From assembly GCA_034008185.1 (NCBI GenBank), contig CM067083.1, positions 116,830,837 to 116,894,836 on the forward strand: a stretch of DNA of 64,000 nt, read 5' to 3'. Positions within the stretch are counted from its first letter, which is position 1, and each line of letters begins with the position of its first letter. A program made the position numbers and the translations under genes. Positions 1 through 12,614 of the stretch are shown here, in pieces. The notes beneath the pieces were generated by a model. The model was not told the DNA's origin. It ran no database searches and saw nothing but the letters and a program-made list of their open reading frames with translations. Source of the DNA: Gorsachius magnificus (taxonomy: Eukaryota > Chordata > Aves > Pelecaniformes > Ardeidae).

Positions 1-1076
1 AAAAATTAGTAAAGTTTTATAAGCATTAAAATAAATACAAACCAAGAAGAATCTATGGACCATCTCTCATATGTACAGTAAAGACAGACCAAGAAAAAGC
101 ACTGATGGCAGGTTGTAAATAAGTGGCGTTTTTCAGCACACACACTAAGCAGCATTATATTTGTTATAGTACTGTAATTCACTGGATATATGGAGTTGAT
201 TCTCCTCTTATTTGTACTACAGTAAACAAAGAGTTTATTTAACTAAGTGCAGGTTGAGGGATTTACATCCTTTTGAACCCCTGTGTGTGAAAAAAAAAAA
301 TCCATTCCTCAATGTATACAAGTATTTTCTGAAATCAAATAGCTTTTTACAAGAATAAAAGCAATAAAACTTCCCACGCATAAAATCAATAACTCTACAG
401 TCAAAGTCATATAGTTATTAAATTAAACAAATGAAGTTTTAGGACAGACTTGATAATGAAAAAAGCATGCAATGGCAATTTGGCCTTTGTTCTTATCAAC
501 AAAGAAACATAACCTGAGATTTTTTTGCCTTGCCCTATTAAAATTTCTTTACACACAAGTAAAATAATATTTAGGTACTTTGCTTCTGAGCACTCAATGA
601 CTGAAAGCAAGGTACCTATAGTTCCTTTTCTGTTAATTTTAGGCCCTTTCCAGAGTTTCCTACTTTATATAAAGTATTCTTCTACTGCTCTCATACCTTT
701 TCAGAACACCACTGTTTGAATCTTCAAACTGGATTTTGACTGCATGCTCAAGAAAACAAAATAGTTGCTCAAGGGAATGTATACATAGTCTTCAATTCAT
801 TTTGCCAATCAATTTATTATATTTCAGTTTTTCTCTGGGCAGCACAGATAAAATGAACACTTAAAGAATAAATACAAATGCAGGGGGGCTAAAAATCCAT
901 GCAAAAATGCAAAAGGGACATTAAAGTTGAATGCCAAAAAGCAGTGTTATACAAAGACATTTACACACTGTTGAGAACCATTTTGCAACCTAATTGAAAC
1001 TTGAAAGTTTTCTTTTTTATTAAACTTACCAAATCTGCAAAACTTGTCAAGTTTAACGTCCTAATTCTTAAAACTG
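1..1076. other. AT-rich non-coding stretch
   Basis: No recognisable gene or repeat. Only short chance open frames below 70 codons occur, without splice-site support. A run of ten A residues lies near 290-300. Probably intergenic or intronic. Confidence 0.6.
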
Positions 1077-1260
1077 TCATGGCTCAGTGGCAGCCCTGCA
1101 GGGGCCAGGAGCACTGGGGCTTCCTACAGGGACAGCAGGGCAGGACCTCCCAGCCCATCCCACGGTCCCAGTGAGGGAGCAAGGTGGAGGGGGGTAGCAG
1201 TGAGGAACAGCCCCAGCCCCAGGTATCAGGCACCTCCCTGGGCTCAGGTATGATTGTACA
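1077..1260. other. Isolated GC-rich patch, origin unknown
   Basis: About 180 bases rich in G and C, with CAGCCC, CCAGG and GGAGG motifs, stand out sharply from the AT-rich flanks. There is no CR1 tail, LTR boundary or open frame with convincing protein character. It could be a remnant of an old mobile element, a regulatory element, or a fragment of a processed transcript. I do not recognise it. Confidence 0.5.
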
Positions 1261-1290
1261 TGTTGCTTAGTGAAGTATCCCACCACCAAC

Positions 1291-2472
1291 TGATAATCAC
1301 TGGGGAAGTGCTGCTGCCATTGAGAATACCTTAGAGTAGGGTCCGTGAAATGGCTGCATCATTGAAACCATCTGTAAGGGTGAATTTTCAATGAACTACC
1401 CACAAAAGCTGCTAAAACAGCATGTCTATACCATACACTGTGGTGTGTTGAAAAGATACCTGAGCCATCCATCCATGAGCTGGCTTTAAATAATGAAAGT
1501 AATCTAGTTTAAGGACTGCTGAGCTTAGCCAGGTTAAGATACTGGATAAATTAGCTCATTACGAGCTTTCTAGTGTGCGAGGTGGCCAATTACTATATCT
1601 GAGATACTTTACGCAGCTCTAGCTCAGATATCTTAGCAGTCCACTGCAGTATGATATATCATTTGTTTGTTTAGCTTCAAGTATGTAGGAGAGTGTTTTT
1701 ATACACTTAAATTCAGAAAGTACGTAAGTCTTTGCAGAGCATGGACTACCACTGGGTGGGTGTCTTCCTTCCAACATTCAGGACACCAAAAGGACAATTT
1801 AATGAATTTGTACTTTTCAAGGCTTCTACACCATTCTCATTAAAAAAAAAAAAAAAAGGTTATTCTGTGTGGGGTTCATTTGAGATTCATGATAAATTGC
1901 TGGTCATAAACTCAGAGCTGCTCAAGACTTCTCCCAATTTTATTTTTGCTAAGAACTCTAAAGGAATTTTGCTGTACCAAGTTATTCAAATTTAGAACAT
2001 AATAGAAGCATAAGCTCTTATCCAGCAGCAGCCATATCTGCCTGCATTAAAATATCTAACACTATTTGCTCAATCTCCAATTTACATTTATCTACTCAAA
2101 CACAAGAAAGGTCTGCAGGCTAAAAAAGAGAAAAGCATTCCACAGCTCCGACATGCAGAGCACACAGACAGAACGGAGTCCTTTTCCTGTAATGCTCTGC
2201 ATTTGTCTACTAATGATTCTGACAAAACCAAATATAACCCAGCCCAGGACCTTAAAAGCTGATTTGAATAAATTTAAAGCAGGCATCGGATGGTTGTTTA
2301 TTATTATTATTCATAGCTCCATTAGGCATTGCTTTGCCTCTCTATGTTCCATTTTTAGAAAAACTAAGATCCAAACTAGATATTTTTATCATGATTTTTA
2401 GCATTTGAGAAAGTTATTTATGCTAACTAGAGTCATTGTCTCAAGAGTACTGCATTGATAGTGACATTTCCC
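1291..2472. other. AT-rich non-coding stretch
   Basis: No gene or transposon recognised. It contains an A tract around 1843-1857. Open frames up to 111 codons (2066-2401) have low-complexity AT-driven composition and no domain signature. Confidence 0.5.
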
Positions 2473-2945
2473 CCAAAGCCTCTTGCCACACTGTCCTAGA
2501 TGTGCCCTTGCTGCAAAGGGGGCTAATGGTGTCCTGAGCTGCATAGGGAGGAGTGATGGCGGGAGGTCAAGGAAGGTGATCCTTCCCCTCTACTCAGGAC
2601 TGGTGAGGTCATACGTGGAGTACCGTGTCCAGCTATGGGCTATTCAGTACGAGAGAAACATGGACCTACTGGAGAGAGGCCAATGAAGGACCACTGAGAT
2701 GATTAAGGAACTGAAACATCTCACATGTGAGAAAATGCTGAGAGAGCTGGGACTGTTCAGCCTGAAGTAGAGAAGGCTCAGAGGGATCTCATCAATGTAC
2801 ATAACTAACCCAAAGGGAGGGTGCAAAGGTGGTATAGCCAGCCTCTTTTCAGTGGTGCCCAGTGATAAGACCAGACACAATGGGCACAAATTGAAACACA
2901 GATTTTCTCTGAACATCAGGAGAAGTTGGTCCTCACAGAGACATT
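2473..2945 (+). mobile_element. CR1 LINE fragment, 3' part of ORF2 (decayed)
   Basis: Plus-strand remnant of the region encoding the C-terminal part of CR1 ORF2, downstream of the reverse transcriptase. Conceptual translation in shifting frames gives recognisable pieces: a CALAAKGANG-like stretch, then LPLYSGLVRSYVEY, then an [13 protein letters not shown] stretch, then an equivalent of KLKHRFSLNMR. Copies B and D carry the same order. Stop codons (an in-frame TGA after the equivalent of LLERGQ, a TAG in the LFSLK stretch) and indels break it. The 3' end, including the 8-mer tail, is missing, so it is truncated on both sides. Divergence from B and D marks it as old. Confidence 0.85.
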
Positions 2946-5141
2946 GAAAGTAAGTCAACTTTTCACCTCAAAAATGTTACAGAGCTCACTATAAATCCAC
3001 ATATGAGCTTATAATTCTAAATAAATAACATTTAGTTGCAGGTGATTCAGATTTAGCTCAGATGTATTCCATAATTGATTACACAGATACACAGTATATT
3101 TTGCCCTTTCATCAGGTTCACAATAAAAAACAGGGATTATACCCAAACTCTAAGATTGCTGTTCAGTGCCACGGCTGTAAGAGTATTCTTCATGCAACTT
3201 CTCTGCCCAAAACCTCTAGAAGCAGTTACACTCCGATTTGGGAACTTGTCTAAATCAGTATTGCATGCTTTTTCTGCCCTGGTGACACAGTATGGAAAGA
3301 TCCTCTTATTTTCTTTTTATGATAGGTCATTGGAAAGGTGTTGTTCTGTTGTTCATTACAATTAATTGGGTTAATTGGCATCAGATCAAATTGGTTCCTG
3401 ATGTCAGCATGATATCATTTTATTACGGAATTTTGAAACACTGCAGTTGGCAAGTCCCTGTTTGCAATGTAAGGGTTAAAGACATTTCTTTCCTCTGAAG
3501 TATTCAGAATATCTCATTACAATTCAGAGGGAGGATGACCTCTGGTTTAAGGCTAAAAATCTGTTTTACTGTCTGATTGGGTTTTATATAAAGTTCCACA
3601 TAATTCTAGTTAAACCACAATTTGTAATGCTATGGCAAATTATCATTCAATTAGACTTAACTCACTGAAATACCAATACATAGGAGATATTGGAGATGCA
3701 TGAAGGGAGGCTGCACAGGGTATGGATCGTGTTCTCTTTATAAACACAGATGGACATTTCATTACAAATCAATAGGATATAAGTGATGCCTGAAACAATT
3801 ATTTTAATATAGTTAATTCCCAAAAGCCCTAGCTAGAAGTAAATGCTTGTCACTGAGCCAGGTTTTGTCACCTTTATGAACACTGAGCACTGCCTTGGTT
3901 CCTGAATTAAGAAAGAATAAGTTTTTGCTTAGTTACCCAAGTAGGCCCACTTAATGAAAGGCAAGTACTCTTAGGCTAAATCTTGGGTATACTTTAGAGG
4001 CCTTGGGTCATGATCCCTTGGGTTTTTCACAGGACTCAGGTCTTTGCTTCACAGAGATCACCTCGGACTTTGATGTTTATACAGTTAATGCTAAAATATG
4101 GAAATGGCTTGTTATTAAAAAATTCAGGAGTAAAATATAAATATAAGTTGACATCAACAACTCAGTTAATGTTGTGGCAATTAACCTCAATCATTTCTAA
4201 TTCAGTTCAGTCATTTTGGGGGGATATTAAGTCCACTCCTCTATGGAAGCTCCCAGCTCTGTTTTATTTTTTTATTTATTTTGTACTGATGAATGTGTGC
4301 ACAGTCCTTAGAGACATTTTTAGCTTTATCATTTTGCAAATAAGGATAGATTTATTAATACATTATTTTTTCTGAAATGGCTTGTCAGCTTTAGCTGAAC
4401 GAGATGCATTACAGGATACAATAAAATGTCTTTACTTGTGTTAAATTCCAGCTTTTAGGTCCATCATTAGAAGATGTTATCTGCTTAAAACCAGTTTCCT
4501 TTATCAATGAAAGGTTAATAATGTGAGTTGGCTTAGAATTGTATGAAAAGAAGCAAAGAGGGTTTAGTTAGGCCATCTTATCTTTCTGATGTGCTATTGA
4601 CTTCAGCTGATATCTCTGTGGGATGTACGCAACAAGCTATTTTGTGTGTTGAAAATTAGGTCACGTTCTAAATTTTGGCTTGTCTTCCTTAAAGACATGG
4701 CATTCCTATCTTCTAGCTGTAATTACTGTTTTCTAAGGAAACTAAATGCTATTTTACTGTTGCAAAGGATTTTATTTTAAAAATAATTCCTAAAATGTCC
4801 AACTCTGAGAGTTTTAACTATAACATAATGGAAGTGATGGTACTGGGAGTTAATAAGAAGGCTAAAGATGGAGTTCTATTTACCAAATCTGGAAAACATG
4901 TCACCAGAAACCTTGACAAAAAAACCACAGAGATGTTCTATATATGAAGGACATTTATACTAGTTATTAGCTTCTGCCTTACAATGTTCTATATTTATTA
5001 AATGACCTTACAGCCCAGATCTGTCCACAAAAGTTTAGTACACTTTCAGTCTTATTGATACTTCATAGATTTTCAGTAGGAAGGTACCACTCAGGCGAGT
5101 TTATGTGACGTCCTGTATATTGCAGGCTAAAGACCTTCACA
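2946..5141. other. AT-rich non-coding stretch
   Basis: No gene or repeat recognised. Short open frames (for example 4010-4375, 121 codons) are AT-biased and look like chance. Confidence 0.5.
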
Positions 5142-5372
5142 CAGAATCACAGAATCACAGAATCACAGAATGGCAAGGGTTGGAAGGGACCTCGGGAGAT
5201 CACCCAGTCCAACCCCCCTGCTAAAGCAGGGTCACCCAGAGCAGGGTGCACAGGACATCGTCCAGGTGGGTTTTGAATATCTCCAGAGAAGGAGACTCCA
5301 CGACCCCCCTGGGCAGCCTGTTCCAGTGATCTGTCACCCTCCAAGTAAAAAAGTTTTTCCTCCTACACCTTT
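5142..5372 (-). mobile_element. CR1 LINE 3' end, strongly 5'-truncated
   Basis: Read on the minus strand this is the last roughly 230 bases of a CR1 element. It contains the end of ORF2 (NRLPREV-like region), the short 3' untranslated segment with GGGTTGGACT, and a tail of ATTCTGTG units. Four copies of CACAGAAT are visible on the plus strand at 5142-5171. The tail type matches copy B rather than copies A, C and D, so it belongs to the ATTCTGTG group. The 5' break lies near 5372, where similarity to B stops after the TTCTTCCTC region. No duplicated flank is obvious, as is usual for CR1. Confidence 0.9.
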
Positions 5373-6548
5373 TAGCTACTGTTTAAGAAACAACACTGCA
5401 GAGAAAGCCTTTGAACTTTATTCCAGGTGCATAGGCATCAGTAAGATGAAATTCTACCAGCTAACTGAAAGAAGCTGATTATTAGACTTAAACTGAAGAA
5501 GTCAGCCATCTCCACATCTGAGTGTTTTAATAGACCTGTCTATATCCTTTGTGATCAAAATGACAAAAAATCATTCAGACAGTTGGCTCTTGAAAACTGG
5601 TGATAACAGTACATGTGAGCTTACAGATGTCCAAACCTAAAACATTCCTGCTGACACTCAAAGTGGCTTTACACTAACTCCAGTAGAGTTTGTTCAGGTG
5701 TGCCAGGACCATATATATTCCAGGAGTAATTTAGATTAACAATAATTCAGTAGTTTCAGAGAATACCTAATCAATAAGAAATAGTCAGCATTTATGTTGT
5801 ACTCAGAATATTAACCATCTGAATTTAGAGCTATACTGAATAAAATAGAACAGTTTCTTTTACACTCATGTACTTTTGTAAGTTATCTGGTAAAACAACC
5901 ACACAGCAATCTTTTCCTAACTGTAAGAAATTATTTTTCTTCTATTACAATGCAAAAAGTAACATTTTAAAGGTTTGCTATACAGCATAGTCCTAATTTA
6001 GATGGTGTTCATTTCTGCAAATTGTCTGAGACAGCCTCTTTATTCAACTCAGTTACCAACAAAGGTTTCAGCTCTCCATCACCCTAGCTGGAACATATTC
6101 TAATCAGCACCCAATAAGTCACCTTCTCTCCTTACTCATCTTCCTATAGCTTTCAGTCCATATATACGCAGACAATATTTAAATTCCCTTGCTAATGTAA
6201 TCATGTTTTTATCATACACAGATCAAAGTGTATTAATTTGTTTCCATAATTTAGACTGCAGACTTTTTAGTGAAAAAATCCAGAACTGCTGTTGGCATAA
6301 ATGTAAGGTGAAAAATTGATGAGAATGGCAAGGAACTCAAGGAAATCTAATTTTTCATTAACATTTGTAATGTAGCATTACTACCAATATACCCCAGCCT
6401 AAAGGACCAAACCTGAAGTTATTGTTAGCACTGATTGTGTCCTGCCCTGGAGGCTCAGAATAGGATCAGACTCCCTTCCCTGCTAATATCTGGTGAGGGG
6501 GTGCAGGGGAAAATACACCTATGTTAATGAATGCTTACTTTACCAGTT
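5373..6548. other. AT-rich non-coding stretch
   Basis: Nothing recognised between the CR1 3' end and the LTR. Confidence 0.5.
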
Positions 6549-6807
6549 TGTGCTTCTTTTAGCTGGGATAGAGTTAATTGTCTTCATAGTAACTATTATG
6601 GGGCTATGTTTTGGATTTGTGCTGGAAGCAGTGTTGATAACCCAGGGATGTTTTTATCACTGCTGAGCAGGGCTGACACAGACCCAAGACCTTTTCTGCT
6701 CCTTACCCCACCCCACCAGGGAGGAGGATGGGGGTGCACAAGAAGCTGGGAGGGGGCACAGCCAGGACAGCTGACCCCAACTGGCCAAAGGGATATTCCA
6801 GACCATA

Positions 6808-6815
6808 TGACGTCA
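6808..6815 (+). promoter_or_regulatory. CRE/ATF site in LTR copy 1
   Basis: A perfect palindromic TGACGTCA, the consensus site for CREB/ATF bZIP factors, lies about 8 bases before a degenerate TATA-like CATACAAA (6823-6830). In LTR copy 2 the corresponding bases read TGACATTA on the sense strand, so the site survives only in copy 1. Activity is inferred. Confidence 0.6.
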
Positions 6816-7014
6816 TGCTCAGCATACAAAGCTGGGGGAAGAAGGAAAGGCGGGGAGGAACGCTCAGAATGGTGGCCTTCTGTCCTCTCAAGTAACTGTT
6901 ACACATGATGGAGCCCTGCTTTCCTGGAGATGGCTGAACATGTGCCTGCCCATGGGAACTGGTCAGTGAATTCCTTGTTTTGTTTTGCTTGAGCGTGCGG
7001 CTTTTGCTTTACCT

Positions 7015-7020
7015 ATTAAA
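7015..7020 (+). promoter_or_regulatory. LTR polyadenylation signal ATTAAA
   Basis: ATTAAA sits just before the conserved CTGTCTTTATCTC segment, at the expected R-U5 position. The same hexamer is kept in LTR copy 2 (minus strand, 49612-49617). It fixes the orientation of the element. Confidence 0.65.
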
Positions 7021-7137
7021 CTGTCTTTATCTCAACCCACGGATTTTCTCTTCTGATTCTCTTCCCCATCCTACTCAGGGGGGAAAGAGCAAGTGGCCAT
7101 GCGGGGCTTAGCTGCCAGCTGGGGCTAAACCACAACA

Positions 7138-10100
7138 GAGTTATATCCTATGTTTATTACAGATGGTCTAATAATCTTTTTCAGGTTGTTTGTTAGCCAC
7201 AGGTGAGAAAAATGCTTTGGATTTATTCTATGTTGTAGTCATGAATCATCAGTTATTAAAATGAAAATTCTCTTTATGAGCTATAGAAATACATGTCAGA
7301 CAGACAGGATAAGAATGTGGATTCATTGATGCATCTAATGGAAGGATTTTGGTTTGGGATTTTTTTGTTTGTTTGTTTTGTTTTGTAAAAAAACCTTTGT
7401 GATTTATTGAGTGTTAAGGAACTGTCTTCAAAACAAGACAAAAGATTCTGATAGAAACTGCCCTGTATGATTCAGATGGTATGAAAGCTCTCTTACTAAA
7501 AGTGTTGTGTAATGACAGGGGCCTTGAATGTATGGGCACAGGATGAAATCAAAAGCCCCAGGGCTGCTAGCTCCCTAATAATCGAGTCCTGGTCATTCAA
7601 ACAATTAAATGAGATACAACTTTGAGAGCTGTTTAAAACTGGGTTTAAGCAAAACAGAATAAATGTAAGAAGTAAACACCCACAAGTTTGTTCAACACTC
7701 AGTCCACATGGAGGGGATTGGAGGCCCATGGCCTGAGGACCTGTCCAGAGACCAAACCATCATATAAAATGTATGGTATGGCTGCCTTTCCACTGACTCA
7801 TAAAGGAGCTTTGGCTTGGCCAGCCAGTTACCCAGGGCTGTCAAACAACACAACGATGTGCATGCCTGCAGATGTGCCTGTGAGCACGCTTTCCTTGTGC
7901 GTTCTGCACCATTCAGAGCCCACCTTGGTTAGCTACTCTGCATAAAACTAATTCAATGTGAGTTGCGCTTGGCTAGTTAAAAACATCCATGTCAGCTAAT
8001 CTAATTAAATTTCAGTTTTCCAGGCTTATTTCTTCTCTGATTCCCAAAATAAAGGTGGCTAACCATAAGTGGTGGCACAAATTCTCTAAGTACAGTCTGG
8101 TCTCTATATGGAGAATCAACTACAGAGAATCTGTAGCTATTTTGAAGAGCTGGCTTTTCATGGTAAATTTTCTAAACTACTCTTTCTCATTGGCATTATT
8201 AGAGCTTTTTGCTCCTGACAAGTATATTTGTTTAGTCACAACTTGCAGAAGATCAACTTTTCAAGAAAAAAAAAAATTAAAAATGGATTCAGTCTATTTT
8301 AAATGTTCACATCTGGATGCACATGTCACGCCACAACATGTTGTTCTGAAGTGTATGACACTTTCAGCACAAGCATGTGTATTATGTTTGTATTAAAGCT
8401 ACCCAAATTAGCAGTCACCCATCCATCCATATACCCTACTTTTTATAGGGCAGATACTCTCTTACACCTAATTATCCACGTTAGTGTGGGCAAATTTGGC
8501 TCCAGCAGATTGGCAGTGTTTGGTATGTCACCTGAAAATGATGCTTAGGATCTGGGAGAAGGTGGATGGAAAAAGTGGAAGTGAACCTATCATTGTGATA
8601 ATCAATGGTATTAACTTACTTTGTGCTCAGAGGAACACCCACATTTTTTGAAATAATCTTTTCTGCCAGAATCTTTTATTTGCATCCCTCAGGAGACATT
8701 GTAAAACAGTGGTTTTTGTCAGATTTGAACAGCAGTGATTGACTGTGATATTTGTAGGGTTCATCCACTCTAGATACCTCTCCAGGGAGGAATCCTATCT
8801 TCCTTTCCCCTAGACAGATTGTTATAAGTTCGAGCTCCTGGGGATTTCTTTGATTTATGTGGAAGGAAGTTTCAATACAAGCAGTCTAGAATTAGGAGGA
8901 TGTAGTGTGAAAATCACATCTTGTCGGTACCTCCTCTTTGAAGTGCTAAATATACTTGGATCTTAAAGATACGGTGCTGTCCTTTCCAGGTATTACAATA
9001 TTCCTAGTGCATTTTAGGATAAATCACCACAATGTTAGCAAACACTACATGAATTTTTGTATGTAAAGTCAAGCCTGGTAAACATTCTGGTTTTAAACCT
9101 CACTACTGGAATTCATACCCCTTTGATTTAAGAGTTCTGAAGCATGGCAGTGATTACATAGGTAACACAAATATTTTCAAAGTGAACATTTTTACATCAT
9201 CTGTTCTGTGACCAGTACCAAATGCTTCAAGAAGAAGATATAAGGTATCCATTTAATAGAATAATCATACCCTGGGAGTTGTACTCCACTAATCACTAGT
9301 TAGTATATTCATACTGAAAACATCAAGCCTCACATTAACCAAATTCCTTAGTCTTTGTTTTACAACAGGAGTCTTCGTGGACTTTTTAGAAATGTCTTTC
9401 AAAATTGTTGCCTGTCCCCTTTAATTATATGAAAGTTATAGAGGAACATCTGGTTTACTCATATTCTTTTTCCTACCTCTGCCTCATGTTGGTTTTTTGT
9501 GTGTCCAAGACAAAGTTCTTAATGTTCACTGCTAATTAAATTTATAATCTTCACATTGCCTTTTTCTATGACGGACATTCCAAAACTCCACCCACTTTTA
9601 TTATACCTTTGAAAATTTTAGTTAATTAGTGGGAAAGGAGAGGAAAATATTGAGCTATATGCAAAGACATATCAATCTTTGCTCTGTGTTGGTTTTGTGT
9701 ATTTCTAAGAGAACAGCATGTACTGTAGTGCTTAAGGGACCTGAGCATGTGATGCTTTTGACATTAATTTCATGTATGAAGGTTTTAGGTGAATGCTTGC
9801 ATTATTTGACTTCAAAATACTGTAAACTAAACCAAGGGAATGTCTGTTACTTTAAAAAGATTTGCCCTTTGAGGTTTTAAAATCCTTTGAACCTGCAGAT
9901 AGATGTTGAAGGAACCCTATGAACGTTGTAATGACAGAGACTGATACAACTGTACTTCTCTCTAACCTTTTGATATATTGTAAGCTTCATGCACCTTCAT
10001 GGAGTTATACATGATTTATGTCATGTGGCACAGTATTTTATGAAAAATCAAGATATATATGAAGTCAGGTTGCCATCAAAAATTAATACACTGAAAAGTG

Positions 10101-11401
10101 ATTAAAAAAAGCAGTGTGACACATAACAACATGAGGTGATCTGAAAGTTTGCTAGTTGTACCACTGTTTTCAAGAACAGACCCCATAAATTAAATCTTCA
10201 CTAGGTCAAGGCTACACCAGTCTGTTCCCTTTCTTGTAAAATGAATGGTTTCAGAGGGGACTATTCCCATTCTTACCTTGATAGTCACTATTTCAGTGCT
10301 GAAAATCCACAACAATGACAGACGATTTCTAAGTATTACAGAGATAATGTTTCCTCCCACGGTGAGACATCATCATGTTAAACTCTTTAGTGCTACTGTG
10401 ATTAAGTGAACATAATATCCTGCATAGTCCATGACCTTATCTCTCTTCAGTTTCTAGTGGCAGAGGAAAGATGTATTTTTAATCACGTGTTTTAAATCTG
10501 ATTTCTAAACATTTGTGTTCTTCATTTCACAGTGTTAGGGAGCTAGCTCCCACTTCAGTATGTCACAGCATATCCCTTTAAAGTAGATAAAAGACTTAAA
10601 CTGCAAAATTCAGACCCAGACCCAGCTTTCAAAACACCTCAGGTTTCATTCACAGTTGGAAAATATCATTAAACGTCTGAGGAAACAAAATTCACGGCTG
10701 GATTCAGGTTCTGATCCAAACAATTGCCTTCCCTTTCCTCATTCACCCAAAGTCAATGCACATTTCTGTGCAAATATTTCTCTCCATTACCTTCCACATA
10801 ACAGCGTGCTGGGATAAAGGTCCTTCCACATTCCAATACGTGTACAGTCTATTCAAGTTTACTGTGCCTACAAATGTAATGAACTCACTGTCATTTTTAT
10901 TCTATCATCTCTCATTAATTATAATGTTAAATAACACCACTGGATCTATGACAAATTCTCAGTAACCTTATTCTATTTATCAGATCAGTTTGACAAATGA
11001 AAGATTGGAAACAATTGTGTAGATACATTTTTTCTACCAGTTTTGTACCATCCATATGGTATTTGTACCCTTCTATTAGACCATGTTTCTCTGGCCTGTT
11101 TATGGGAATGTCATCACATACAATACCAGAAGTCTCTCTGAAATTAAAGCATTTGCAGGTTACTCTTTGACAACCCATTAGGCTAATTATCATATTGCAA
11201 GAAAAAAATAAGTTAATTTAACATGATTTTTTTTTTTTTTTTTTTTTAATCCATGTTGTCTGTTACCTAGCATCCCATTATTATCTAGGTTCTCACAGTC
11301 TGACTACTTGTTCCATTTGTTTTATCCCAGGGCTGAACTGACTTAGACTGGTCTAGAAGTCTCTGGCTCTTATTTTTGCCTGCTTTTGAAGACAGATTTG
11401 T
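7138..11401. other. AT-rich non-coding stretch
   Basis: No gene recognised. It contains the T21 run at 11227-11247. Open frames up to 135 codons (7989-8396) have no domain signature or convincing splice sites. Confidence 0.5.
11227..11247. repeat. Poly-T run (T21)
   Basis: Uninterrupted run of 21 T residues. It lies about 155 bases outside the 3' end of CR1 copy A and is not part of it, since CR1 has no poly-A tail. Confidence 0.9.
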
Positions 11402-11439
11402 TCATAGAATCATAGAATGTTTTGGGTTAGAAGGGACCC

Positions 11440-12610
11440 CTAGAGGTCATCCAGTCCAAACCCCCTGCAGTGAGCAGGGACACTGCTAACTAAGATCAGG
11501 TTGCTCAGAGCCCCATCCAACCTGGCCTTGAATGTTCCCAGGGATGGGGCCTCCACCACCTCTCTGGGCAACCCCTTCCAGTGTTTCACCACTCTCATTG
11601 TAAAGAATTTCTTCCTTATATCCAGTCTAAACCTACCCTGTTTTAGTTTAAAACCATTACCCCTTGTCCTGACACAGCTGGCCCTACTAAAAAGATTTTC
11701 CCCATCTTTCCTATAGGCCCCCTTTAGGTACTGAAAGGCCGTAATCAGGTCTTCCCGCAGCCTTCTCTTCTCCAGACTGAACAAGCCCAACTCTCTCAGC
11801 CTGTCCTCATAAGAGAGGTGCTCCAGCCCTCGCATCATTTTTGTAGCCCTCCCCTGGACCCGCTCCAACAGTTCCATGTCCTTCTTGTGCTGAGGGCTCC
11901 AGAGCTGGATGCAGGACTCTAGATGAGGTCTCACCAGAGCAGAGTAGAGGGGCAGAATCACCTCCCTTGACCTGCTGGCCACGCTTCTCCTGATGCAGCC
12001 CAGGGTACGGTTGGCCTTCTGGGCTGCCAGCGCACATTGCCGGCTCATGACCAGCTTTTCATCCACCAGCACGCCCAAGTCCCTCTCGGCAGGGCTGCTC
12101 TTGATCCTTTCTTCCCCCAGCCTGTACTGATACTGGGGGTTACCCCGACCCAGGTGTAGGACCTTGCACTTGGCCTTGTTGAACCTCATGAGGTTCACAC
12201 AGGCCCACCTCTCCAGCCTGTCCAGGTCTCTCTGGATGACATCCTGTCCTTCTGGTGTGTCAGCCGCACCACTCAGTTTGGTGTCATCCGTAAACTTGCT
12301 GATGGTGCATTCGATCTCGCTGTCTAAGTCATTGATGAAAACATTAAACAGCACCAGTTCCAGTACGGACCCCTGAGGGACACCACTCATCACCAGTCTC
12401 CATCCGGACATCGAGCCATTGACCACTACCCTCTGGATGCGGCCATCCAGCCAGTTCCTTATCCACCGAACAATCAAATCCATAGCTCTCCAATTTAGAG
12501 AGAAGGATGTTGTGGGGGACCGTGTCAAAGGCTTTGCAGAAGTCCAGATAGATGACGTCCATTGGTTTTCCTTTTTCCACTGTTGTTGTCACACCATCAT
12601 AGAAAGTCAC
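11440..12610 (-). pseudogene. CR1 ORF2 reverse transcriptase fragment (copy A)
   Basis: This encodes the palm-to-C-terminus portion of a CR1 reverse transcriptase, which copies the element's RNA into cDNA at a nicked chromosomal site. Two overlapping frames are needed. The upstream frame gives [18 protein letters not shown], the conserved RT block with a catalytic Asp; a 362-codon frame then continues from 12528 to 11440. They are separated by an 8-nt deletion near 12473 that is also present in copy D. The second frame keeps SGVPQGSVL and the catalytic box as FTDDTKLSG (12283-12294), so both aspartates survive here, unlike in D. One extra base near 11491-11495 removes the usual stop after SNLI and adds about 20 residues. 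Not functional: no endonuclease, RT split. Confidence 0.92.
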
Positions 12611-12614
12611 TAGG

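Larger units (their letters stand above)
6549..7137 (+). mobile_element. Solo LTR of an avian endogenous retrovirus (copy 1, sense)
   Basis: A 589-base solo LTR beginning TGTGCTTC and ending CCACAACA, with terminal TG and CA. It matches the second copy at 49486-50072 in reverse orientation along its whole length. Sense orientation is shown by a promoter-like block (TGACGTCA at 6808-6815, then a decayed TATA-like CATACAAA) followed about 190 bases later by ATTAAA and the conserved CTGTCTTTATCTCAACCC segment. Flanks CAGTT (6544-6548) and GAGTT (7138-7142) are a probable 5-bp target-site duplication with one mismatch. No internal retroviral sequence is attached, so this is what LTR-LTR recombination leaves. 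Assignment to the ERVL-like class rests on the 5-bp duplication and memory of avian repeats and is tentative. Confidence 0.88.

Noticed and set aside
6531..6908. 125-codon open frame in the LTR copy 1 region
   Set aside because: It lies almost wholly inside the LTR, which is non-coding, and is not preserved in copy 2.
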